DNA from: Arenibacter echinorum
Lineage (GTDB): Bacteria; Bacteroidota; Bacteroidia; Flavobacteriales; Flavobacteriaceae
NCBI RefSeq assembly: GCF_003259375.1
Contig: NZ_QLLN01000001.1
Location: 721,360-785,359, forward strand
Reading direction: 5' to 3'
DNA length: 64,000 nucleotides
The position numbers and the translations under genes were made by a program. Shown piece by piece: positions 56,411-64,000 of the stretch (positions are counted from its first letter, which is position 1; the number at the start of each line of letters is the position of its first letter). The notes beneath the pieces are model-generated. The model was given only the letters and a program-made list of their open reading frames with translations. It was not told the DNA's origin and did not search any database.

Positions 56411-59278
56411 TTATTTTATTGGATGTACCTTAATATTTCGCCACTGCATTGTGAATTGACGTTCACCATTAATTCCATGAATCTGCAAAGCGATAAAGCC
56501 TTTAGGATGGGTTCTGTATACTTCATCGTTTACTAAATCTTCGATTAAATGACCATTTACAAAAGTTTGAATTCTAGGGCCATCGGCAACAATCCTAATT
56601 TTGTTCCATCCTTCAGAAATAAAATAATCATGTCCTTTTTCGACTTTTTCTTTTGATGAAAGCCAACCGGTTCCTAGGGCTTCACCATAAAGTAAGCCCG
56701 TAGTAATAGAATTTTCACCCATTTTTCTGCGTATTTCCAGTTGTGGTCCCCAAACCCTTCCCGCTCTCCAGGCATCTTGATCCTTTTCGGTAACAGGTCG
56801 AACGGAGGAACGGAACTGAATGCCTTGGTTTGTAATATTATCAACTGTAACTTCACATTCCAATTCAAAATTTTCAAACTCTTGAAGAGAACACAAAAAA
56901 GAATTGGGACTATTTTCCGTGGTTCTTCCAATAATAGCACCATCCTCTACCGAATAGGTGTGCGAGCCGTTCATATGTACCCATCCATCCAAGGTTTCAC
57001 CATTAAAAAGAGAGATCCATCCATTGGAGTCAGTCTTAGTATTCTTTAATGTTTCTTTGGGTTTATCATTACCTTCTGGTAAAGCAAATACCATTACATA
57101 ATCCCCCGAAGGTGTATTGTTCTTACCTCCACCTCCAGCTACTATGGCAACATACTGGCGCCCATTTTGCATATACACACTAGGTGTGGCATATCCACCC
57201 ACAGGTAAATCGTACTCCCATAAAATATTACCGCGATTTTTTTCAAAGGCCCTGAATTTTTCGTCTGCCGTAGCAGCTATAAAGACAATACCCCCTGCTG
57301 TTGCCACGGCCCCGCCATAATTTAAGGTTCCTGTATTGCGAATATTTTGTTTTACCAGTTCTGGATATTCCCCTAGAGGTTTTTTCCATACATAATCACC
57401 GGTACCCATATCAATTGCACTTAATGTTCCCCAAGGGGGGCTAGTAGCAGGATACCCATTTTGATCTAAAAAAAGATTATACCCCGTATGCGTGTACCTT
57501 GTTTTAGTTTCCAAAACATCCTTTTCATTATAGGAAACGGTATCATTGCTCATTATAAAATCGGTAATGGCATTAAGATCTTTTGTAGTAAATTGTGAAA
57601 AAGCTGGCATTATGTTTTTACCATTTGTAATGATTGTTGCTATCTCTTCCTTTGTTTTATTCAAATGAATTACCGAAGGATATGTTGGAGGAACACCACT
57701 GCGGTTTAAGCCATGACAGGAAGCACAGTTTTTTAAATAAATTTGGTTGCCCAATTGCAAATTTGTTAAGCTGGAGCTATCCGTAGTTTCGTAAACTTTT
57801 TTTAGCTGGGATATACTAGCTACATTGTTGGAGTTAACATAAAGAATATTGGTATATGGGTCATAAGACCCGCCTTGCCACTCTACACCCCCAAGTACAC
57901 TGGGACTTGTTATTGTTCCTCTTTCCGAAGGTGGCGTGTATATACTTGCGGACATATAATTATTGAAATTTTTTCTTGCATGTTCATGGGATTCTGGCGA
58001 AATAGTAGTTAAATCGGCTTCCGTAATACCTTGGCGACTTAAAGGAAGTGGCTTGGTTGGGATGGGCTGTGTAGGCCATGCTTCTTCGCCCTCAACTTGT
58101 GATTTTGGAACAGGTGTTTCCAAAGTAGGAAAGAGTGGCTCTCCCGTTTCCCTATCCAGAACAAATACTAGTCCCATTTTTGTAAGTTGCACTACGGCAT
58201 CCTTCTTCTCTTGACCTTGGCTAATTGTAATTAAAATTGGAGCGGATGGATTATCGTAATCCCAAATATCATGATGAACAGTTTGATAATGCCAAATGCG
58301 CTCCCCGGTTTTTGCATTGAGGGCCAAAACACAATTTCCAAATAGGTTTTCACCTTTTCTGTTTCCTCCATAAAAATCATAAGCTGGCGAACCTGTAGCC
58401 AAAAATACCCAACCGCGTTTTTCGTCAACAGTAAAACCACTCCACGTATTGGCACCTCCATACGTTTCCCCTTCCTTAAATTGCCAGGTATCAAATCCAT
58501 ATTCCCCTTCTTTGGGAATCGTACGGAAAACCCATTTAAAATCCCCTGTCTCGGCATCATAAGCTCTAATGTTGCCGGGTGTCGAATCGTACCCTTCGGG
58601 AACACGGGAACCTACTATTAAAAAGTTTTCATAAACTATACCGGGCGATGTTACTTCAATGGAGGCTTTATTAATATCCATCTCCAAATTTTCCCGTAAA
58701 TCAATATGTCCGTTTGTTCCAAATGAGGTAATGAGTTTTCCTGTTTTCGCCTCTAAAGCATAAACCCTGTTTTTAACAAAAAGAAAAATACGTTGGTCGT
58801 TACCATCCTTTGAACTCCAATAGGTAACACCTCTGGTTCTGCCCTGAAAAACCGTTTGATTTTCATTAAATTTTGAAGAATTAAAAACCCAGACTTCTTT
58901 TCCGGTTGCGGCATCCAAAGCTACCGCATTTAAACTAGGGGTAGATATATACAGGAGCCCATCAACAATAATTGGATTGACTTGAATGGACGATTTTTTT
59001 GTAGCATCACCTGTTTGATACTGCCATGCCAACTCTAACTTATGTACATTGGCAGCATGTATTTGTGCTAGTTCTGAATATTGATTGCCCTTTTTGTCGC
59101 CTCTATAAATTGACCAATCTGTGTAATTATCAAGCGGGTCCGTTTCATTATCTATAGTTGAATCTATTTTACTTTCTTCTCTACCGCATGACAAAAAGGA
59201 AAGTAAAATAAAGGTGAAGAGCAATACATAGTTATTGAATGTTTTAGAGGAGGCCGATACTTTTACTTTACACATCAT
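56411..59278 (-). CDS. quinoprotein dehydrogenase - cytochrome c - DUF1080 fusion lipoprotein
   Basis: 955 residues. After a lipobox (LSFLSC) comes a PQQ-type eight-bladed propeller (about 52-745; DWSIYRGDKKGNQYSELAQI; LAWQYQTGD; TGERIWHYQTVHHDIWDYDN; VVQLTKMGLVFVLDRETGE) with a haem c site CASCHGLNRSG near 518 inserted in it, as in membrane glucose-type quinoproteins. A DUF1080 domain closes the protein (about 750-955; WISLFNGETLDGWVHMNGSH; QGIQFRSS; LQIHGINGERQFTMQWRNIK). The propeller family oxidises sugars or alcohols with PQQ and passes electrons through haem; DUF1080 members can cleave 3-keto-glycosides. One chain may therefore oxidise and cleave a glycoside. It follows the ThuA gene by 13 bp. 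PQQ binding is not proven. Confidence 0.87.
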   Translation of the reverse strand: MMCKVKVSASSKTFNNYVLLFTFILLSFLSCGREESKIDSTIDNETDPLDNYTDWSIYRGDKKGNQYSELAQIHAANVHKLELAWQYQTGDATKKSSIQVNPIIVDGLLYISTPSLNAVALDAATGKEVWVFNSSKFNENQTVFQGRTRGVTYWSSKDGNDQRIFLFVKNRVYALEAKTGKLITSFGTNGHIDLRENLEMDINKASIEVTSPGIVYENFLIVGSRVPEGYDSTPGNIRAYDAETGDFKWVFRTIPKEGEYGFDTWQFKEGETYGGANTWSGFTVDEKRGWVFLATGSPAYDFYGGNRKGENLFGNCVLALNAKTGERIWHYQTVHHDIWDYDNPSAPILITISQGQEKKDAVVQLTKMGLVFVLDRETGEPLFPTLETPVPKSQVEGEEAWPTQPIPTKPLPLSRQGITEADLTTISPESHEHARKNFNNYMSASIYTPPSERGTITSPSVLGGVEWQGGSYDPYTNILYVNSNNVASISQLKKVYETTDSSSLTNLQLGNQIYLKNCASCHGLNRSGVPPTYPSVIHLNKTKEEIATIITNGKNIMPAFSQFTTKDLNAITDFIMSNDTVSYNEKDVLETKTRYTHTGYNLFLDQNGYPATSPPWGTLSAIDMGTGDYVWKKPLGEYPELVKQNIRNTGTLNYGGAVATAGGIVFIAATADEKFRAFEKNRGNILWEYDLPVGGYATPSVYMQNGRQYVAIVAGGGGKNNTPSGDYVMVFALPEGNDKPKETLKNTKTDSNGWISLFNGETLDGWVHMNGSHTYSVEDGAIIGRTTENSPNSFLCSLQEFENFELECEVTVDNITNQGIQFRSSVRPVTEKDQDAWRAGRVWGPQLEIRRKMGENSITTGLLYGEALGTGWLSSKEKVEKGHDYFISEGWNKIRIVADGPRIQTFVNGHLIEDLVNDEVYRTHPKGFIALQIHGINGERQFTMQWRNIKVHPIK

Positions 59279-59291
59279 ATTTTATAAAAGT

Positions 59292-61199
59292 TTATTCTAA
59301 AATAGGGGGTCTGAAAACGGTACTTTCAGAAGTGGGAAAGTCAGGTTCAACATAATTATCTACCGCATTGCCGCTTAACCATTGTAGCGCTCTTGCCATA
59401 GATTGTTGAAATCCGGCACAACGCATATTTGGGGGCCATTCTTGATCTCTCCACAAATGGCCATAGGTAGAACAATAAACCTTGCCTTCCCCAAATTTAA
59501 CGGTCCATTCCATCGGGAAATTCAACTCCGTTTTTGGGTCTTTGGCATACGATAATACTTCTAGGTTTTCGGTAGTTCCTCTTCCGTAACGGTAAATCTC
59601 TACATCGGCTGCTTTCCAGGATTTTGGCATACCAGTATGAAGGAGGTGACCGACTATTCTTGTTATCAAGGCATCAGTTCGTTCGCCATGCCCAGTGTTT
59701 TCGCCTTCTCCAGTTGGAATAATCTCCAGCTCTTCTTTGTCATTAATGGTTACGGCTACGCCAAAATCCTTATTTCGCCATCCTAAGGCTAACATTTTAT
59801 TATATGCAGGCCATCCTTTAAAGGCATTGGTCGCCCCGTGGTACATGTAAACCCCACCGCCTTCTGCCACATATTTTTCAAAAGCCTCTTTTACATGTTC
59901 GGGCCATTGCAAGCTATCTTCTTTAAAAATATTATTGCAGGTCTGTATTACAACAGGATAGGAATTAAAATCAGGATTCCAATTTTCCCACTCCGATGCA
60001 TTTTCGTTTTGATTCGGACACGTACTTACAGATACTTCAAACTTCCCAGTAGCTTCAAGTATTTTTTGCAAATATTCAGTGTTCAATTCCCAATTGTGAT
60101 TGCTAAAACCATCAATAATCAATACAGGAATTTTTTTCGGTTCAACAATATCACTGAGCTTTTCAATTTTAATATCGTCATATAAAATTCCACCACCTAC
60201 TTTAAATGCCGTTGAAAATAAAGAGAGTGTTATTTCTCCATCGGATGGCGCTATAAAATCGTGAGATATCCTTTCCCAACGTGGTGCTTTTGCCAATTTA
60301 TCCCTGTTTAAACTCAACACTAATTCATCATCGATAAAGATTTCACCTGTAAGTGGATCTTGTTGATCCCAATATTGATGTCGTGAATATAATGCTGACA
60401 AACGATATTTAGCCCCTGGTGACAGGTCGGTAATGGTTTGTGCTATACCGCCGGGCCCGTGGCCACCTAAATCAATTACCCATTTTCCACTTGGGGAGCC
60501 AAAGCGGTCAATGGCAATAAGGTCTATATTCTCTCTCATAATCAACCACCCTGGCAACTGCTCTCCATATAAATGTGGGTTTCCACTATCACTAATCACT
60601 TTCATCTCAAAACCACCATTTACTAAATGATTGTTTACAGGAGGTTTCATAGGTTGTCCCTTTTCTATTCTAAGGTTGTCGATTACCAGTCCCATATCCC
60701 CTTTTGTGGTTGAAACAAATTCAATAGTGGCGGTCCCTTTGGATGTTGATTTAAAACCAAACCCAATACCTCCAATATAGTTAGGAGCTGGTGATAGGTT
60801 CTGGAGAGTTGCCACAGTTACCCCGTTAATAATAACATTGGCAGTTGCCAAAAGCATTTGATCATCGGGCTGTCTCCCTTTTTGGTCCGCATATTCGAAC
60901 TTTAAGGTGTAATCTGTAGATTTTTCAAGACCTTTTACGGTCTGTGCAATACTCCCAGGTTGGTTTCCATTTAAATCCAGAACTTGGTTTCCCTCAACTG
61001 CAGTGAATACATTACTTGCAATCAATTCCACGTTGCCGCTACCAATGGTCCAACCTTTGAGTTTTTGTACTATCTGTCTTTCACCAGCAATTTGATCTTT
61101 TTCAAAAGAAGGGTTTTTTATCTGAGCTTCAACACTGCTTATGCTAAAGCATAAAATTGAAACTATAATGATAAATTTCTTGCCGAAATTATTTTTCAT
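59292..61199 (-). CDS. secreted protein with two DUF642-like domains and a ThuA domain
   Basis: 635 residues: a signal peptide (ending SSVEAQ), two related jelly-roll domains of the DUF642/CBM-like type (about 25-185 and 193-350; each has NPSFE or NGGFE at the start, a PGSIAQT or GGIAQT stretch, and VIDNLRIEKG or YDDIKIEKL at the end), then a ThuA domain (about 355-635; PVLIIDGFSNHNWELN; GGGVYMYHGATNAFKGW; FGEGKVYCSTYGHLW). The jelly-roll part probably binds sugar and brings the ThuA domain to its substrate. It is the first gene of a two-gene operon with the quinoprotein fusion. Confidence 0.83.
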   Translation of the reverse strand: MKNNFGKKFIIIVSILCFSISSVEAQIKNPSFEKDQIAGERQIVQKLKGWTIGSGNVELIASNVFTAVEGNQVLDLNGNQPGSIAQTVKGLEKSTDYTLKFEYADQKGRQPDDQMLLATANVIINGVTVATLQNLSPAPNYIGGIGFGFKSTSKGTATIEFVSTTKGDMGLVIDNLRIEKGQPMKPPVNNHLVNGGFEMKVISDSGNPHLYGEQLPGWLIMRENIDLIAIDRFGSPSGKWVIDLGGHGPGGIAQTITDLSPGAKYRLSALYSRHQYWDQQDPLTGEIFIDDELVLSLNRDKLAKAPRWERISHDFIAPSDGEITLSLFSTAFKVGGGILYDDIKIEKLSDIVEPKKIPVLIIDGFSNHNWELNTEYLQKILEATGKFEVSVSTCPNQNENASEWENWNPDFNSYPVVIQTCNNIFKEDSLQWPEHVKEAFEKYVAEGGGVYMYHGATNAFKGWPAYNKMLALGWRNKDFGVAVTINDKEELEIIPTGEGENTGHGERTDALITRIVGHLLHTGMPKSWKAADVEIYRYGRGTTENLEVLSYAKDPKTELNFPMEWTVKFGEGKVYCSTYGHLWRDQEWPPNMRCAGFQQSMARALQWLSGNAVDNYVEPDFPTSESTVFRPPILE

Positions 61200-61592
61200 A
61201 ACCTTTACTTTTATTATCCTTCTACAATCAAATGAAGGGATTATTCATTTACAGCTTAAAAATATACATTACCGGTAATACCTGCACTATAAAGAATGAA
61301 TTCTTAAAACTGGTTTGCACTTGTGCGTCTTCCCGTCTTCCTGAAAAGGGTCTCTTTCGAAGTGACCCTCACAGTCATCGAATGGGCGATAGCGAGGAGA
61401 AATCACACTAGTTACTGAGTCTGCAAACAAAATTCGGCTATAACTTCTAAAGTACTTACAAAAGATGAAGATTGCATGTTTAAAACCTATCTTGTTCGAC
61501 TGCTAGGCAATAGGAACCGGACAACATTAATCCAAAATAATCAAATACTTGTTATAAATGCGTACAGTTTTCTAAAATGGATAGTAGGCTTA
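61200..61592. other. intergenic region with palindrome and dispersed repeat
   Basis: A perfect 12-bp palindrome ATTACCGGTAAT (61268-61279) lies just upstream of a possible -7 box (TATATTTT, near 61259-61266) of the ThuA/quinoprotein operon; it may be an operator. The part 61330-61400 (for example tttcgaagtgaccctc) resembles repeat sequence at 15790-15830. No gene is visible. Confidence 0.5.
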
Positions 61593-62785
61593 TTAATTTA
61601 TATTCTCCCAATTTGGGCCTTCATCCCTAATTTCAATCCATTGTTCCAGCATCAAAGGCTTTAACTTGTCTACCATTTCTGGCTCTGAAGAGCCTAGGTC
61701 ATTTTGTTGTTCCGGATCCTTGGATAAATCGTATAGTTCAAATTTTACCGGAACGGACGACTTCACCCATGCCATTAAAGTTTCATTTTCCAGTTTTTCC
61801 GGAAACCATCCCAATAAGGTATGATCGTTATAGCGCATGGCCATATGTGGCATTCTAGAATAGGCGTCTTCATGGTTTGGATATAGCCATAAATATGGTT
61901 TCTCCCTTTTTATTTTTTGTTCCAGAAAAGCGGGGAACGCATTAATACCATCAAAGTTAATTCCTTTGGGAGTTATTAATTGGGCAAGGTGAGCTGCGGT
62001 GGTAATAAAATCTGTTGCCACCACCATTTCATTGCTGGTTGTTCCTGCTTTTATTTTGGTAGGATAACGCACTATACCGGGTACTCTGTGTCCGCCTTCG
62101 TAAGGAAATCTTTTCAAACCTCTAAAGACACCGGGTGTTCCGAAGCAATTATCCCGTGTAGGTGCTTCCCATTCTCCTTTGGATTCTTCCAAGTTGACAG
62201 GGGATTCAGGGCCATTGTCACTCGTGAAAATAACCATTGTGTTTTCAGTTAAGTCTTCGTTGTCAACTGTTTTCATTAGGTTGTCAAAGGCTTTGTCTAA
62301 TTGTGAAACGGTGCCGTAATATTCTTTTTTATTCTTGCCAATATCGTATTCTGGACGAGCAACACCACCGTAGCTAATAGATTGTTCTAGACTATCTACT
62401 CTAGCATTATCGTACATGTTACTGTATTCTTCTGGAGGCGACAAGGGAGCGTGTGGTTCGTGTATAGAAACAATTAATAGGAAAGGTTAGCTTTTATCTC
62501 TTTTGTTTGTTAACCAGTCTGTAGCTTCATCTGTTAATACATCGCAATACCATCCGTCCACTTCTCCAACAGCTTCCCCGTTCCAATTGAATTTCTCAAA
62601 ATTTTTGGGTCCTCCAAAAGCATTATGGGTAGAGGCGAACCAATAATCAAAGCCTTGGTCGCTTGGACTCGGCTCATCGTATTTTTCACTTTTTTCCAAT
62701 CTGGACAAGTGCCATTTTCCCATAAAGGCGGTTTCATAGCCAGCAGATTTCCAAAGTTCTGACCGGTGTAGATACACTGGCTCTA
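61593..62785 (-). pseudogene. 5'-truncated S1-family sulfatase with an internal stop
   Basis: Reading leftward, the frame begins without a proper start near 62785 (YLHRSELWKSAGYETAFMGK), meets TAA at 62487-62489 after NKRDKS, and continues in the same frame (PFLLIVSIHEPHAPL; TSDNGPESP; GLKRFPYEGGHRVPG) to the stop at 61593. The N-terminal third, including the formylglycine site, is missing: the sequence changes abruptly to a divergent dihydrodipicolinate-synthase remnant. It is thus doubly inactivated. Its type is the GALNS-like group. Confidence 0.85.
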
Positions 62786-63103
62786 GAAAGTTTGGTTACC
62801 GGTGCCGACGGATGGGTAGCTGGATTGGTTTGTGCCTATCCTGCTGAAACAGTTGCTATTTACAAGTTGGTAAAAGCAGCGAAGGTTGATGAAGCTATGG
62901 AAATCTATCGTTGGTTTATGCCTCTATTGGAGTTGGATATTAGCCCGCAATTGGTACAAAACATTAAATTGGCGGAAGTAGCGACCGGTATTGGAACCGA
63001 AAACGTCAGAGCTCCAAGATTGCCTTTACAAGGAGCCGAAAGAGAACGTGTTTTAAAAATAATAGATACCGCCATGAAAAATAGGCCAATCTTGCCAGCT
63101 TAA
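62771..63103 (+). pseudogene. C-terminal fragment of a dihydrodipicolinate-synthase-family aldolase
   Basis: About 110 residues matching the last third of a DapA-family TIM-barrel enzyme (LALESLVTGADGWVAGLVCAY; FMPLLELDISPQLVQNIKLAE; NVRAPRLPLQGAER). The first 190 or so residues, with the Schiff-base lysine and active-site tyrosine, are absent. The break lies at the same place where the sulfatase on the opposite strand is cut. The TTG at 62792 is not a true start. Family members act on lysine precursors, hydroxyproline products or sugar acids; this copy cannot be active. Confidence 0.85.
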
Positions 63104-63156
63104 AAAGCTTGATAAGCAAGGTCTATGGCAAGTAATTCTATAAGATCAATTGTAAA

Positions 63157-63187
63157 TAAAAGGCTTCCAATTTTTTGGAAGCCTTTT
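63157..63187. terminator. bidirectional hairpin terminator
   Basis: AAAAGGCTTCCAA, a 4-5 nt T loop, TTGGAAGCCTTTT: a perfect 13-bp stem between the convergent ends of the aldolase fragment (63103) and the last sulfatase (63229), with T runs for both directions. Confidence 0.88.
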
Positions 63188-63228
63188 ATGTTTGTAGAAA
63201 ACTCGGTAAAAGTAGAACAACATCAAGT

Positions 63229-64000
63229 CTAATTGTTCTCTATTTCGGTTGCCTCATAGGACTCGTGACCTGTGGAACCATTGCCGAGGATATGATGCCT
63301 GTTCGCGGGCACTTGATTTCTGTGCTTCTCAATAACTTCGCCATATTCCGGCCTGGATATCACGTTATTCCACTCTTGCGGGTCGTTTTTATGATCATAA
63401 AACTCCCCGGACCCATCGTTGTACTGTATAAAACGATAACGCTCCGATACGATGGCATAGTTACCAGGCCCAAAACAGGTTCTGGCATAATGCGGCCATT
63501 CGGCGTCCATATTTTTTAATAGGGGCGCTAAGGAATTGCCTTCGTGCTTTGGATCGGGTTTTAGATGGCATAATTCCAGCAAGGTAGGGTAGATGTCCAA
63601 TAATTGTACTGGCTTATTAATAACTTGTCCTTTAGGAATATCGGGACCCATAATGATCATTGGTACTCGCGCCCCATCTTCCCATAGGCTACGTTTGGCA
63701 AAGCGTATTTTTTCGCCCAAATGAAATCCGTGGTCACTGAACAATACAACATAAGTATTGTCTCCATAATCGCCCTTATCCAATGCATCGAGCACTCGCC
63801 CTACCTGATTATCCACAAAACTTACACAGGCCAAATAAGACTGTACCAAAGGTTTCCACTGCTCATTTTCCGTTACCCATTCAAAAGTTGGCGATACATG
63901 TTTCAGCCGGGTGATGTCGATGCCGTATGGCGAAATATCATCTAGGTCACCGGTAATTGTTTTCGGCAGCTGCAAAGATTCCATGGGATACATATCGAAC
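63229..64000 (-). CDS. S1-family sulfatase (iduronate-2-sulfatase-like), N-terminal part outside the window
   Basis: The C-terminal 256 or so residues of a sulfatase: CVSFVDNQVGRVLDALDKG, VLFSDHGFHLGEK with its metal-binding Asp-His, then KRSLWEDGARVPMIIMGPD and a C-terminal cap. This pattern is that of the iduronate-2-sulfatase-like group of marine bacteria. The frame stays open to the window edge (FDMYPMES), so the true start and the formylglycine site lie further right. The ATG at 63991 is internal. It ends at a strong terminator. No lesion is visible in this part. Confidence 0.87.
   Translation of the reverse strand, partial: FDMYPMESLQLPKTITGDLDDISPYGIDITRLKHVSPTFEWVTENEQWKPLVQSYLACVSFVDNQVGRVLDALDKGDYGDNTYVVLFSDHGFHLGEKIRFAKRSLWEDGARVPMIIMGPDIPKGQVINKPVQLLDIYPTLLELCHLKPDPKHEGNSLAPLLKNMDAEWPHYARTCFGPGNYAIVSERYRFIQYNDGSGEFYDHKNDPQEWNNVISRPEYGEVIEKHRNQVPANRHHILGNGSTGHESYEATEIENN

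Noticed and set aside
61279-61294. A possible shared regulatory element in front of the ThuA/quinoprotein operon (CTGCAC-like sequence).
   Set aside because: Several conserved positions do not match and no -7 box lies at the 21-bp distance.
53347-62489. The idea that TAA is read as an amino acid in this organism, because several genes have isolated in-frame TAA codons.
   Set aside because: Most genes in the window end in TAA at the expected place, and the paralogue at 54905 also has a frameshift and TAG, which fits ordinary decay or base errors.

Overview
The window reads as one contig from a marine member of the Flavobacteriaceae (Bacteroidota). The evidence is a SusC/SusD pair, many lipoprotein signal peptides, a type IX secretion sorting domain, promoters of the TAnnTTTG class, an AT-rich background and a dense set of sulfatases and alpha-L-rhamnosidases. 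I cannot name the species. I see no rRNA, tRNA, CRISPR array or intact insertion sequence.

Left part (1-11 kb). A block of ordinary metabolism is framed by two long imperfect inverted repeats (about 321-720 and 9955-10408). Inside lie a class V aminotransferase, a FAD/Fe-S glycolate- or D-lactate-type oxidase and a LctP-family permease, which together suit glycolate (or lactate) use. They are followed by the tRNA hydroxylase MiaE, a thioredoxin-reductase-like flavoprotein, a small membrane protein and an AraC regulator. From 11.1 to 15.6 kb there is a three-gene run: a TPR protein, a purple-acid-phosphatase-like enzyme with a type IX sorting tail, and a di-haem peroxidase.

Central part (16-50 kb) is a polysaccharide utilization locus for a sulfated, rhamnose-containing glycan. 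It holds two GH78 rhamnosidases, a sulfatase fused to a third GH78, further sulfatases, SusC/SusD, and an unusual set of redox-type proteins: a GMC oxidoreductase, a c-type-cytochrome beta-propeller protein, an FG-GAP protein, DUF1080 proteins and a ThuA protein. Next come a GntR-type regulator and a divergent L-rhamnose catabolic operon (isomerase, kinase, aldolase/dehydrogenase, plus a permease of the NCS1 type). Six transcription units in this part share the same promoter architecture: a 16-bp element CAGYACAGTACAGGAT, then exactly 21 bp, then a TAnnTTTG-like -7 box, always in the direction of transcription. This links them into one regulon and is the strongest new observation here.

Right part (50-64 kb) is a decaying extension of the locus. 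It has a ROK regulator, a sulfatase with one internal stop, a heavily damaged sulfatase, an operon of a ThuA protein and a quinoprotein-cytochrome-DUF1080 fusion, a sulfatase remnant joined back-to-back to a dihydrodipicolinate-synthase remnant, and a further sulfatase cut by the window end. The fusion, together with the other DUF1080 and oxidoreductase genes, suggests that part of the glycan is cleaved by an oxidation-assisted (keto-sugar) route next to classical hydrolases and sulfatases. That is an inference from domain content only.
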